Source: Culex pipiens pallens
Lineage: Eukaryota > Arthropoda > Insecta > Diptera > Culicidae
Length of the DNA: 64,000 nucleotides
Direction: 5' to 3'
NCBI RefSeq assembly: GCF_016801865.2
Contig: NC_068939.1
Location: 140,001,821 to 140,065,820, forward strand
Position 1 is the stretch's first letter. Every line of letters starts with the position of its first letter. This document shows positions 38,747 through 50,474 of this stretch, piece by piece. The notes under the pieces are model-generated. The model was not told the DNA's origin, did no database searches, and saw only the letters and a program-made list of their open reading frames with translations. A program made the translations under genes and the position numbers.

Positions 38747-38962
38747 TTATATTGCGTCATAACACCATGACTGCAACGGTTGATAGCAAGTTGCATTCTT
38801 CGCAGTTTTACCCAAAATAACAGTCCCCTTCTCCATGTTTATGCAGAAGGTTTTCCGCCAGAGGAAATAGATACGTTGCGCTCTTGCGTCCAACAATCTG
38901 TAGTACATACGCCTCAACACCTCCTCAACCGTCAGCTGATGATCATATCGGATTAATCCACT
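38747..38962 (-). CDS. Possible terminal exon of an unidentified gene
   Basis: On the - strand an acceptor (TTTTCTCAACACAG, exon from 38962) opens 71 codons in phase 0 ending at TAA (38749-38747). The peptide is basic and aromatic, with LTVEEVLRRMYYRLLDARAQ near its start. Composition is more coding-like than the surroundings. No family was recognised and no upstream exon or clear poly(A) signal was found, so it could be a gene fragment or chance. Confidence 0.25.
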   Translation of the reverse strand, partial: SGLIRYDHQLTVEEVLRRMYYRLLDARAQRIYFLWRKTFCINMEKGTVILGKTAKNATCYQPLQSWCYDAI

Positions 38963-40139
38963 CTGTGTTGAGAAAATTGATTTCGGAAAAAACAAGTATC
39001 GATGAACGTCACAAACTAAAGAGAGGCCAATCGATTTTGAGCTCAGGACTAGAATTCAATTTATATTTATTACAAAAATCAAACCTCGAATTCATTGAAT
39101 GTTTCGTTATCAATTGGCAACAAGTGTTTAATACAAAAAAGCACTTCTTTCAAGATTTTTTTCTTTATTTTGAAAAAAAACTAAATAATACGTCTGCTTG
39201 TCTGTGCGCAAAACGTGCTGCTAGTAGACGAATAGTAGAAGCGCCGACGACGCTCCTACTTCCATCCGTTATACCTAATGTATATACTTAACTCTCAAAA
39301 AAAAAAAAGCGTGCGCGCGCGAAGCCGTACACGAAGAAGCCGGAGCCGCGAACATGCCCGACAAGGTGGAACACTTTTATCGAATAGTATATCGAACCAT
39401 TAACGGACCTCGCGGGGGGACTCAACGGCATCGCAAACCTAGTGTGTGCGCAAAACAAGCCCGTGGTTAGTTCTAAGTCTAGCCGCGAACCGAACGGATC
39501 GGAAGGATAATAGAAAAGCTTCGAGTCGGATCGACTGCAGCTGGAGTGATTTGTGGGAACGAGAATCGGTTGTTACTTGACGTGTCTGATGAGGGTGCAG
39601 TAGACAGTGAGACGAATCTTTAAGCAGGTTGTTCTTATGGTAAATTGCGTGATGAGTGCATATGTTCTCGGCGGTGATACGTGACGGGAATGGAATGTGG
39701 CAATTGATTCAGGAATATTGATTTTCACCGTGCACACTTCATGAAGTGAAAGATACCAAGTGCATTTTAATGATAATGTGAACGTAATTAATTCTACACA
39801 AGAGAAGGGAATGATAAAGTAATGAAAAAGACACCTGAAATATAAAAATAAATCAACTAAACATCGTTCAGTAACAGTGTTACAAAAAAAATCGTGATTT
39901 GAATGCGCACAAGAAACGAACCCGAAATCTGATACCCTGTTTGAGATGATCCTAAGAACATTGTTCACAGTATTTATAATTACTAATGACATTTAGTTTG
40001 AGAAACTGTAAACAGGACTGATAAGATATGCCGGTGCGAGTTATTTGAAATCTTAAAGACTATCGATGTCATGGAAGAGATTTAGTAAAATAATTGTTTA
40101 TAGTTTTTTTAAACCAATTTTATTAATGGTTTTTGCCCG
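38963..40139. other. Mixed-composition stretch without supportable gene
   Basis: 39310-39560 is CpG-rich. An ATG at 39354 opens 36 codons with no known motif. No splice model was found. Confidence 0.35.
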
Positions 40140-41640
40140 GGTGTATGTTTGAGAGTTTCTTTGAATTTTTTTTTTTTTCAAAGTTTTAAAGGAAATAGAA
40201 GTGAAAACATTAAAAATGCATTTTCCTGCGTTTAAAATCATATTTAGCATGTCTGGGATCAATCAAAAATATTTTCAATTTTTGTGGAATTCCAATGTTT
40301 TTTTTTCTGCGAAAAAAAAATCTCTTCAATAACGTCATGATTCGAATTCCCGGACGCTTCGAAACCCTCATCGTGTTTTATCAATTATTTGGATATAAAC
40401 TCGCATTATGGATGTCAAACCTGTGTTATTTGATGAATTCTAACATAAAATTTCATTTAAAGTTTGTTTGAACGCTGGAGTTAATGCCAAAACAATTATA
40501 TAAAATAAAATCATAAGTTTACAAAAAAAACGTCAGGATTACGAATCAGTTTTTATTAGTGTCCGGGATTCGAAGCACACCAAGTCATTTTAATTTTAAA
40601 ATACTGATAAAAAATTGTTAGAAAAGACATATTTTGCATGCATTTTCTTAAAACTGACTGTTTATAATACATCCTGATGATATTTCTACATTTCCAATTG
40701 TTACATGATTTTTTGCCAGCTATAACAAAAGTGATATGCTACTAAGTGTCCGGATTTCGAATCTTACTTGGTTATTTTATAAACTGATGATTGCAAAACA
40801 GCTGGGCAGGTGCAAAATGCACTTTAAACTACTTTTTTCATTCAAATGTTGAAACCATGGCTTGTTATATGAATTTTTAATTTTTTTTTTATTTATTTGA
40901 AAATAAAACAAAAAAATATACAAAGCTCTGACAAAAAACAACCCTTTATCAAAACAATTCAAAAACTCAAGTTTGTTAATTCATCATTTTTTAAATTTTC
41001 AAGAACAGCTCATTTTGAAGGTGTGTTAACAAATTAATCCTATCTTTCTTTAAAAAATAAAGTGCAAATATTTTTGAAAACTGGATCACAAATATTTGAG
41101 AATGGCTCATGTTTCTAACAATGCGAAGATTAACCCAAAATGAATCGAGTAAACAAATTTTTGAATAAAAATTATTGAGAGTGTGCAAAATATATAGAGA
41201 TATTATCTCAAAAAATGGTTTTAAAATAACAAATAAAAAAAAGGACGACTTGAACATTTTCAAAAATCATGTTTTAAATCTGATTTGAAAAAAAAACTTG
41301 TATCCTTCCGAGTTCAATTACTGCAAGTGTTTTAAAAAGCATATTACTACTGTCCAGATGGTTTGCAATCACTAGTTTCCAAAATATAGAAGTATCGATT
41401 TTTTTTTGTGGAAAAAAGTTTTAACTGTGCTGTACATTGGAATTTCATAACTATTCAAATTATGTTTAAACGATCCTAAGCAAGCTAATAGTAGTTTATG
41501 CAACAAGTTTGAAAAACTATATTTTTTCAACACGAGTCGTACATTTATCCAACGAGATTTACTGAATTTCATGTGTGTTAAGTCAATTTACCGTTCAAAA
41601 CTTTTTTTTTTGCAATTCCACTGTGAAACTGTCAATTTCT
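40140..41640. repeat. Nested old repeats
   Basis: 40190-40330 and 41340-41620 are inverted or direct relatives of 11740-11920. They flank AT-rich filler and the MITE at 40332-40770. No gene is seen. Confidence 0.45.
40332..40770 (-). mobile_element. Uninterrupted copy of the ACGTCATGATTCGAA MITE
   Basis: It begins ACGTCATGATTCGAATTCCC after TA. The other end is TTCGAATCTTACTTGG, slightly degraded. It reads straight through the point where the copy at 31537-34142 is split (about 40620-40635), so it serves as the empty site. Confidence 0.85.
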
Positions 41641-41907
41641 TCTGTCCTTCTGGAGAAACGAAACGGCCTACTTTTCCCTACCAAGAATAACAACATGGAA
41701 AAATAATACCTTTCAAAACCAATACCCAATTCTATTTTTCAGCACTGAAATGGGTACTGAAAAGTTGAACTTTTCAACACGTTTATCTAAAAATAATATT
41801 TTTCATTTTTTTTTGTTTTGACCGGTATATTTACTTAAAACATTAATGATTGACATAACATTTCATTTAAAGAGCGTTTTTTTCGGAATTGCAAAAAAAT
41901 GTTGTAA

Positions 41908-44826
41908 GAGCAGTTCTCTAGGATTTCGGTCATTCGATTTTTTTTTGTATTTTTTAATCCGACTGAAACTTTTTTGGTGCCTTCGGTATGCCCAAAGAAG
42001 CCATTTTGCATCATTAGTTTGTCCATATAATTTTCCATACAAATTTGGCAGCTGTCCATACAAAAATGATGTATGAAAATTCAAAAATCTGTATCTTTTG
42101 AAGGAATTTTTTGATCGATTTGGTGTCTTTGGCAAAGTTGTAGGTATGGATACTAGGGTGGGTACGTTTTTCAAAAAGTTCTCGGATCAAGTTTTAGTAT
42201 GGTTCCCCTTGTAGGGCATGCCAATAGGGATTTTCATGCCAAATATCAGCTCATTTGGTTGTAAACTGACTGCGCGCATCAGGGTTAAAGTTTACATGGG
42301 AATTACTATGGGAAATTGGAACTTTTTGTTCAAACGCTCCTACAGGTCTGGGAAAATCACGCGCCAACTTCTGGTATGGTTAGGCCTATGGGGAATGGTC
42401 TGGAGAACACTTTTCCCAAAGAGAGCATATGGATTCGTTGTCCCTAGACCTGGCGCATCGGCAAACAATCCGATGTCTCCGGAATCAACGGTTTTCCCTC
42501 AAAAAGCATCAAATTTTCCTTAGCATGCTATGAAAGCTTGATGAACACCGCGACGCCATACGTCAGGCAGCTACCACGTGGATGAGAAACGGCTGGAATA
42601 TTTAATTGCAATCCTTCTTTTAACTAGAAAATGATCATTTCGAGTAATCCTGATATTATTTAGTCGAATTCAGGATCTTTGCTTAGCAAATTTGTATTTT
42701 TTTGCAATATTTCAACCACGTGGTAGCTGCCTGACGTATGGCGTCGCGGTGTTCATCAAGCTTTCATAGCATGCTAAGGAAAATTTGATGCTTTTTGAGA
42801 GAAAACCGTTGATTCCGGAGACATCGGATTGTTTGCCGATGCGCCAGGTCTAGGGACAACGAATCCATATGCTCTCTTCGGGAAAAGTGTTCTCCAGACC
42901 ATTCCCCATAGGCCTAACCATACCAGAAGTTGGCGCGTGATTTTCCCAGACCTGTAGGAGCGTTTGAACAAAAAGTTCCAATTTCCCATAGTAATTTCCA
43001 TGTAAACTTTAACCCTGATGCGCGCAGCCAGTTAACAACCAAATGAGCTGATATTTGGCATGAAAGTCCCTATGGGTATGCCCTACAAGGGGAACCATAC
43101 TAAAACTTGATCCGAGAACTTTTTGAAAAACGTACCCACCCTAATGGATACGGACTACACTGGAAAAAATGATACACGGTAAAAAAAATTTGGTGATTTT
43201 TTTATTTAACTTTTTATCACTAAAATTTGATTTGCAAAAAAACACTATTTTCAATTTTTTTTATTTTTTGATATGTTTTAGAGGACATAAAATGCCAACT
43301 TTTCAGAAATTTCCAGGTTGTGCAAAAAATCATTGTCCGAGTTATGAATTTTTTAATCAATAATGATTTTTTCAAAAAATCGAAATATTGGTCGCAAAAT
43401 TTTTTCAACTTCATTTTTCGATGTAAAATCAAATTTGCAATCAAAAAGTACTTTAGTAAAATTTTGATAAAGTGCACCGTTTTCAAGTTAAATCCATATT
43501 TAGGTGACTTTTTTGAAAATTGTGGCAGTTTTTCATTTTTTTAAATTTGTGCACATAATTGCACACTTTTGGAAAAAATATTTTTGAAAAGCTGAGAAAA
43601 TTCTCTATATTTTGCTTCTTCAGACTTTGTTGATACGACCTTTAGTTGCTGAGATATTGCAATGCAAAGGTTTAAAAACAGGAAAATTGATGTTTTCTAA
43701 GTCTCACCCAAACAGCCCACCATTTTTTAATGTCGATATCTCAGCAACTAATGGTCCGATTTTCAATGTTAATATATGAAACATTTTCGATCTTTTCGAA
43801 AACATTATTTTCAAAATTTTCAAATCAAGACTAACATTTCAAAAGGGCCAAACATTCAATATTACGCCCTTTTAAAATGTTAGTCTTGATTTGAAAATTT
43901 TGAAAATAATGTTTTCGAAAAGATCGAAAAATTTCACAAATGTTTCATATATTAACATTGAAAATCGGACCATTAGTTGCTGAGATATCGACATTAAAAA
44001 ATGGTGGGCTGTTTGAGTGAGACTTAGAAAACATCAATTTTCCTGTTTTTAAACCTTTGCATTGCAATATCTCAGCAACTAAAGGTCGTATCAACAAAGT
44101 CCGAAGAAGCAAAATATAGAGAATTTTCTCAGCTTTTCAAAAATATTTTTTTCAAAAGTGTGCAAACATGTGCACTAATTTAAAAAAATGAAAAACTGCA
44201 ACAATTTTCAAAAAAGTCACCTAAATATGGATTTAACTTGAAAACGGTGCACTTTATCAAAATTTTACTAATGTACTTTTTGATTGCAAATTTGATTTTA
44301 CATCGAAAAATGAAGTTGAAAAAATTTTGAGACCAATATTTCGATTTTTTGAAAAAAATCAGTATTGATTAAAAAATTCATAACTCGGTCAATGATTTTT
44401 TGCACAACCTGGAAATTTCTGAAAAGTTGGCATTTTATGTCCTCTAAAACAAATCAAAAAATAAAAAAAATTAAAAATAGTGTTTTTTTGCAAATCAAAT
44501 TTTAGTGATAAAAAGTTAAATAAAAAAATCACCAAATTTTTTTACCGTGTATCATTTTTTTCCAGTGTAGTCCGTATCCATACCTAAAACTTTGCCGAAG
44601 ACACCAAATCGATCAAAAATTCCTTCAAAAGATACAGATTTTTGAATTTTCATACATCATTTTTGTATGGACAGCAGCCAAATTTGTATGGAAAATTATA
44701 TGGATAAACTAATGATGCAAAATGGCTTCTTTGGGCATACCGAAGGCACCAAAAAAGTTTCAGTCGGATTAAAAAATACAAAAATTAAAATTGAAGAAAA
44801 AAGACCGATTTCGTAGAGAATTGCTC
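41908..44826 (+). mobile_element. Long palindromic transposon, copy 4, carrying a nested palindrome
   Basis: The ends are GAGCAGTTCTCTAGG and TAGAGAATTGCTC, with GTAA on both sides (41904-41907, 44827-44830). The left arm is interrupted at 42153-43144 by another palindromic element; without it and one target copy the length is about 1.92 kb. The centre lies near 43860. The arms are very similar, which suggests a fairly recent insertion. Confidence 0.92.
42153..43144. mobile_element. 992-bp palindromic element nested in copy 4
   Basis: Arms of 428 bp (42153-42580 and 42717-43144) flank a 136-bp loop. The ends are CTAGGGTGGGTACG and CGTACCCACCCTAA. It is flanked by TGGATA (42147-42152, 43145-43150); intact family members have a single TGGATA at this point, so the 6-bp target duplication is firm. 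An open frame of about 75 codons occurs in each arm in mirror image and is not evidence of a gene. Confidence 0.9.
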
Positions 44827-45024
44827 GTAAGCAACTTATTGCAAAACATGATTTTTTCAGCACTCATTGTATTTATTCAACTCAGTAAACCACTTTGGAT
44901 AAATGTACAACCTTATACTGAAAAAATCAGCTTTTTGCAACCTTGTTGCATAAACTACTTTTTTTTTAATGTTGCTTTTCAATACCAGTGCTGAAAAGTT
45001 CAACACTGACACTGATCAGTTTTC

Positions 45025-45032
45025 TATATAAG
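45025..45032 (+). promoter_or_regulatory. Candidate TATA box of the GMC oxidoreductase gene
   Basis: TATATAAG, 273 bases upstream of the ATG and just after the end of a repeat. No strong initiator is seen 25-30 bases downstream, so the assignment is tentative. The bases before the ATG (CCCACGTTCATTTCAG) could also be a splice acceptor, in which case the true promoter is further upstream. Confidence 0.25.
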
Positions 45033-45304
45033 AATTTCAGAACATTTACCCACCATTTTTTATGGACAGCTTTTATTTGTGTGAAAAATTGCTACTTTGG
45101 TAGTTGGAAGCTTTAAACCAAATACAGTCAAGACTCGATTATACGAAGTTCTAAAAAAGTCAATCCATCCTTTAATTTGAAACCACAAACCTATGATCAA
45201 TTTCAAAAAACTTACTTCGTCATCTTCTGTCATCAAAATACCGAATCTGCAAAGTCATAAATACCTACCAACCCTCTTAATCACCGTCCCCACGTTCATT
45301 TCAG

Positions 45305-47275
45305 ATGCTTGCCCACCTCTTCCTACTACTTCTCGCGCTCGACCATGTCGTGCCGGACACTCCGCTGCAAGAAGTCTTCGACAGTCTCAGCTTCCTATTT
45401 CTGTACGGCAACCGGTCCTCCCGGGTACCGGACACGACCGTGTTCCGCACCGAGTACGACTTCATCGTGATTGGGGCCGGTTCCGGAGGATCGGTGATGG
45501 CCAACCGGCTCAGTGAGAATCCCAACTGGAACGTGCTGCTGCTGGAGGTCGGCAAGGAGGAGAATCTGGTGGTGAATGTTCCGCTGACGGCGGGACTGAC
45601 CACGGCCACGAGTGAGTTTTGTTGGGGTAGCTTCGGGGTGGTAGATAATTGAGTTTATGTTTGTAATCGTAGGATTCAGCTGGGGATATCGATCGGAACC
45701 GATGGACAATGCTTGCATCGGACTTGAGGAAGGAGTCTGCTACTGGCCAAAAGGTCGTGGGCTTGGAGGGACTAGCCTGATCAATTTTCTTTTGTATGGA
45801 AGAGGACATCAACGGGACTACGATGAGTGGGAGCAAGCTGGGAACTACGGCTGGGGCTATAAGGACGTTTTAAAGTACTTTGAGAAGGCGGAGATTATAA
45901 AGGGTGGGAAGCCCAATCCGCAAGGATATCTGCATATTGAGCAGAGCTCATTCGAGACGCCAATGCTGAGGAAGTACATTGAGGCGGGAAAAACATTCGG
46001 ATATAAGGAGATTGACCCCAATGACAAGGTACAACTTGGGTTCTACAAGGCGCTGGCTACAATGAAGAACGGTGAACGTTGCAGTGCATCCAGAGCGTAT
46101 CTTCGCCCTGTTGCACATCGACCAAATTTGCACATCTCCATGAAGTCGTGGGCAACCAAGATTCTGATAGATCCGGACACTAAAACAGCGTATGGAGTCG
46201 AGTTCACAAAGGGGAAGAAACTTTACAGGATCAATGCAACGAAAGAGGTCATCCTAACAGCAGGAGCAATCGCATCGCCCCAGTTGCTCATGATTTCTGG
46301 AATAGGTCCTCGGGAACATTTAGAATCGTTGAACATTCCTGTAATCCAAGACTTGAAGGTTGGATATAACCTGCAGGATCACACGACTCTATCCGGACTG
46401 GTATTCACCATCAACAAGCCGGCTTCAATCCGCGAACGAGACATGCGCAGTCCAGAACATTTCTTGAACTACATGATCAACCGAAAGGGACCCTTCACAG
46501 TACCTGGTGGAGCCGAAGGAATCGCATTTGTAAAGACAAACAATTCCGATCTTCCGTCGGACTACCCAGACATGGAACTCGTGCTCGGAACGGGAGCCGT
46601 GAACAACGATGAATCCGGATCCCTACGACACACGTTCGGTATGACTAAGGAATTCTACAGCAAAACGTACGGAATGGCCCGGGGTAAGCACGCTTTTGGG
46701 ATAGCTCCAGTCCTAATGAGACCCCGAAGCAGAGGTCGACTATCGTTGAAGACCACAAATCCCTTCCACTGGCCCCGTATGGAGGGCAAGTTCTTCGACC
46801 ATCCAAAAGACATGGAAACCATGATCGAAGGCATCAAACTGGCGGTGCAAATCGGCGAGTCCAAAACGTTCGCCCAATTCGGAGCTAAGCTGCTTAGAAC
46901 GCCATTCTTTGGCTGTGAACATAAACAATTCCGCAGCGATGAATACTGGAGGTGTTGTGTCCAGCAAGTGGGCGCCAGCATTCAACACCAGGTAAGAAAT
47001 CATTCCGAAATCCGAAAACAACAAAAGCAAATAATCGTAATTTCATTCAACCTCTCTCGCTCTAGTCTGGCACGTGCAAAATGGGTCCCGGTAGCGATCC
47101 GGATGCGGTCGTAAATCCCGAGCTACAAGTTCACGGCGTGCGGAATCTGCGCGTGGTTGATGCGTCCATTATGCCGTTTTTGCCGGCGGCTCACACCAAC
47201 GGGGTCGTGTTCATGATCGGCGAGAAGGCGGCCGATATGGTGAAGAAACATTGGGAGAACAACATCGACAGTTGA
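45305..47275 (+). CDS. GMC-family oxidoreductase (glucose dehydrogenase-like), 3 exons
   Basis: Exons are 45305-45611, 45673-46991 and 47066-47275, joined by GT-AG introns of 61 and 74 nt; phases agree and give 611 residues. A signal-peptide-like N-terminus (MLAHLFLLLLAL) precedes the FAD-binding Rossmann motif GAGSGG (57-62) with ribose-binding Glu81. GMC signature 1 (GRGLGGTSLIN, 130-140) and signature 2 (GAIASPQLLMISGIG, 300-314) follow. The two active-site histidines are His541, before GTCKMG, and His585 in HTNG. Length matches insect family members. These FAD enzymes oxidise alcohols, sugars or steroid-like substrates; the substrate cannot be told from sequence. Probably secreted. It is convergent with the CIPC-like gene. 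The ATG may lie just after an acceptor (ATTTCAG|ATG), so a non-coding 5' exon is possible. Confidence 0.95.
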
Positions 47276-47416
47276 TGGCGCAGATTTGAAGGAGAGGGGA
47301 ATTTTGGTATAACACGGTGGATGGTAGATTTTAACCCACATTGAATGAATTCATTCTAGTCATGTTGTCACGTAACTTAAGTTATGCATTATTGTTATGG
47401 TATAGTATAAATTAAT

Positions 47417-47422
47417 AATAAA
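47417..47422 (+). terminator. Poly(A) signal of the GMC gene
   Basis: AATAAA 142 bases after the stop codon, in an AT-rich 3' flank. Confidence 0.7.
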
Positions 47423-47479
47423 CAGAATATTTTAAACTATCATTCAAATCAAACCTTTACTAAAATGGACAAAGTTGTT

Positions 47480-48229
47480 TGGTTGACAATTCTGCGTATT
47501 GCCCCGAAGTTTGGTTTAATATGGTTTCCGGAGTCCTGAAAATCTTCTCTGTTTGTTGGATCAGCTTAGCTAGAATTAGTGATGTTTTTTCGTTGGACCA
47601 GAAAGAGCTGCATGATTCCAAAATCAGCCACAAAATAAAACACATACCACTGATTATAAAACAGCTCATTTATCAGTAAGATAAAAGACATGATTGTGCT
47701 TGAACAGCCTCCTACTTTGTAGAAGTAAACAAAAAGGGATCATTCGAAAATCACGTTACACATTCTCTCTATTCATCACCCAGGTACATATTGATGAGGA
47801 CTTTTCTTCACACTGTTGGACAGTGTTTGACTGTTGTTTCACATTTTCTAATCAAGCTCATATTTCGTGGAGCTGTTGATGTGTGTGTGTGTGTGTGTGT
47901 ATGTGGTCCAATCCAATACCCGCTAATCGGTAGCGAAATTATGGGAAAGTATAATTTGTATCAGACTTTGTATATGCCGAATGCTGATACAACTTATCTC
48001 AGTCCCGGGTATTAGGTGGTGATAGCCCTCGCGCTGCTTCCAACGACCCATTTCAGAATGACAGAGATCCTAGCGGCCCAATGGTCGTTGGGCATTGTCC
48101 GGCCCCGCCTTAACATAGAAGCAAGCACCAGACGGATCCTTGATCTATCTTAAGACTCCCAATCCCTTCAGGCAAATCAGGGATCAGAGCGTATTTAATA
48201 TGAGAAGAATAACAACATGTATATATAAC
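47480..48229. other. Intergenic DNA with a GT microsatellite
   Basis: A (GT) run at about 47880-47901. From 48014 on the sequence is GC-richer and contains an imperfect stem (CCAACGACC at about 48038 pairing with GGTCGTTGG at about 48083). That part may belong to a SINE together with the tRNA-like modules downstream. Confidence 0.4.
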
Positions 48230-48302
48230 CCTCAGATGGCCGACTGGTTAGAGTCCCAGACCATCAATCCAAAGGTGTGAGTTTCGAATCCCACCTGATT
48301 CA
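48230..48302 (+). mobile_element. tRNA-like module (Ser-like), SINE-type
   Basis: The A-box-like GATGGCCGACTGGTTAGAG and B-box TTTCGAATCCC are at tRNA spacing, and the T stem GTGAG/CCCAC pairs at 4 of 5 positions. The acceptor stem is degenerate, so it is not a functional tRNA. It resembles the head of a tRNA-derived SINE. Confidence 0.6.
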
Positions 48303-48354
48303 GTTTCGTTTTTGTTCATATTCAAAGTTCCAATTCCTGATTCCAAATTTCAAA

Positions 48355-48427
48355 GGTACCGACCGGGATTTGATCCCTGAACCTTCTGCTTGAGTGGCAG
48401 AAGCCGTAACCATTAAGCCACGGAGCC
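48355..48427 (-). mobile_element. tRNA-like module, 73 nt, convergent to the previous one
   Basis: On the - strand it starts GGCTCCGTGGCTTAATGG and ends CGGTACC. The anticodon arm has a perfect stem TTCTGC/GCAGAA around a 7-base loop CACTCAA (anticodon position CTC). The T arm pairs at 4 of 5 positions around ATCAAAT and the acceptor at 5 of 7. A33 instead of U33 and the weak acceptor argue against a working tRNA. Culex 'Twin' SINEs carry two tRNA-like parts, but these two face each other. Confidence 0.6.
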
Positions 48428-48429
48428 GG

Positions 48430-48933
48430 TTTCAAATTTCGTGGAGCTGTTGATACCATAAAAGTAAACAAGAATCCAGATTTTGATCATCCAGAAAAAA
48501 GGATTCGCATTTTTTTCATGGTTCGATTAATTGAAGTTTATTTTGAACCTTGGGAACATATTTCTATTAATCAAATAATTCGATGCCATGTAACTCCTTA
48601 AACTAAAGATTTACCCCCGAAAGATACCTGCAGCATAACACCAACAGGTGCATTAACACAAAAGCTTCAAGCAACTTTCAAAGCTTGCTTTGCTGGTTCC
48701 ACCAGTAGAAATGGAACGAACTGTGGTGAGTACATACGGCTTTTGTATTTTCTGTAAGCTCACTAAAGTGGTCCAATTTGACTTTTCACCATCGCCTTTT
48801 TCTTCAATTTGCCCCTTAGAACCGCGTACATGAGAATGTTTATTTTTTGTAAGCTGATATTTTAGCGGGAAACAATCCTAAAAATATAGTGTCTTTGGTA
48901 AAGTTGTTCCAAATTTAATGAAGATCCACGATG
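48430..48933. other. Intergenic DNA, nothing recognised
   Basis: Mixed composition. No gene or repeat boundary was identified. Confidence 0.35.
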
Positions 48934-49594
48934 CACAGTGGTCCAGATCGCAAAATTAAGTGGAAAACGGATTTTCCGAAAAATTGTGAAGTTTTGGAGC
49001 TTTGATGTCTTGAAAAGAGTTGTTGCAAATGGAAAGGGGCAACTTTTGGTTTGGTTGAAAATTAGGGTGGTTCACTATTAGGGTGATTTTAAAATCTAAC
49101 TTTTCAGGAATATTTTTGGTATTTTTTTTTTCTTCTAAAAAGTTGTTGAACTTGCCAATCCAAGTAACTTTGTCGAAGACACCAAAATTTTATCTCGTAA
49201 TCTACGCCTTCTACGACCAAATTTATAGAAAGCATCTGAGCAAACCTTCAAAAATCAGTTTTTTGAATGTGGCAATTCAGGGTTAAGTTTTAGAGAAAAG
49301 TGATATTCGGGGCACTTTTAGAGCTCTAAAAAACAAACAATTTAATTTTTAGACAGTTCAATTTGGACTTAAGGGTCAAAAGTTACAGCCATTTTAAGGT
49401 AAAAAAGGGTTCAAATGATAATTTTACATGGATTTTCAAAATCACCCTAAAAGTGAACCACCCTAATTTTCAACCAAACCAAAAGTTGCCCCTTTTCATT
49501 TGCAACAACTTTTCTCAAGACACCAAAGCTCCAAAACTTCACAATTTTTCGGAAAATCCGTTTTCCACTCAATTCTGCGATCTGGACCACTGTG
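48934..49594. mobile_element. Non-autonomous element with CACAGTG ends and 5-bp target duplication
   Basis: Arms of about 162 bp (48934-49095 and 49433-49594) begin CACAGTGGTCCAGATCGC and end with its inverse. CGATG flanks both sides (48929-48933, 49595-49599). The terminal heptamer CACAGTG and the 5-bp duplication fit the Transib superfamily, relatives of the RAG1 recombinase. The interior of about 340 bp encodes nothing recognisable. Confidence 0.8.
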
Positions 49595-49778
49595 CGATGG
49601 TAATGTTCGGACAACTGTTTGGCCGGATGTTCCCTAATAACAGTTTTGTTATAACAAAATCTAAATTTTAAATTTCTGGCGTTTATTAACATTTTGATTC
49701 TATTTCCACCCGCAAAAATAGAAAAAGTTTAGTTTAAAAACGCACGATATTATTTTGGGTTGTAGGATTTTGAGTTAA

Positions 49779-50474
49779 GGGGTTACATACATGAAATCGG
49801 CATAAATTTCAGAGGTTGGTTTGAGCACACGCTTAACGTTTTTTTTCAAATCTGTATTCAGGGCATTAAAATATCCATTTTCATCTATCAATTAAATGAA
49901 TTTGAACACATTTGGCTGTGTCTTCGCCGAGATATAAAGTAATTTGAAGTTTGCAGTTTAAAAAAACGGGTGCCACGATATATCAACACTGGTTTGACCA
50001 AATCGGCTCTAAATTTTGGTGAAGACTCTTTAAACTAGTTTCGTGTGCATGACGAAGGCCAATTTTCAAAAAGTTTTTTTTTAAAGATAAAAATATGTTT
50101 ATGTTTTTCATACTAAAAATCCTTAGTTTTTGATTTTTGTATTTTTAAAAAAGCAAAATTTCAAAATCGGGCTTCGTCATGCACATGGGATATGTCTTCA
50201 GAGTCTTCACCCGCAATTTCAGCCAATTTTGACCATCACATCTCAATATATCGAGACACCCGTAAATCAACTCGGTGTTTAGAGAAAAATTCTCAGAAAG
50301 TTTGACATTTCGCTTTACGCATGGCAAAACTTAGAGCTTAAATCGTCTCTTACTCAGTTTAATCATGAAATATCATCATGAAACATTCAGGAGTGTTTGA
50401 AATCATCATTTAAGTGGATTTAATAAATTTTCTGTATTATGAAATTTTGTGATTTTCTACATGTATGTAACCCA
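49779..50474. mobile_element. TTAA-targeted MITE (piggyBac or Kolobok type)
   Basis: The ends are GGGGTTACATACATG and CATGTATGTAACCCA (one mismatch), with TTAA directly outside at 49775-49778 and 50475-50478. The interior is partly palindromic around 50090 (GTGTGCATGACGAAG against CTTCGTCATGCAC). It is non-coding. Confidence 0.82.

Larger units (their letters stand above)
41641..45010 (-). repeat. Dispersed repeat interrupted by foldback copy 4
   Basis: 41641-41907 is related, inverted, to 1-200. After copy 4 the sequence resumes at 44831 and ends near 45010 with 'gtgctgaaaagttcaac', matching the motifs at the other end. The interruption is the long palindromic element at 41908-44826. Confidence 0.55.

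Noticed and set aside
42218..43001. Nearly identical ~75-codon frames on opposite strands
   Set aside because: Mirror images in the arms of the nested 992-bp palindrome, with no start context or known domain.
45395..47030. Several long antisense frames over the GMC gene
   Set aside because: Shadows of the real exons; the + strand frame carries all family motifs and correct splice phases.
48355..48427. Functional tRNA gene on the - strand
   Set aside because: The anticodon stem is intact but position 33 is A, the acceptor stem has two mismatches and a second tRNA-like module adjoins it; a SINE origin fits better.
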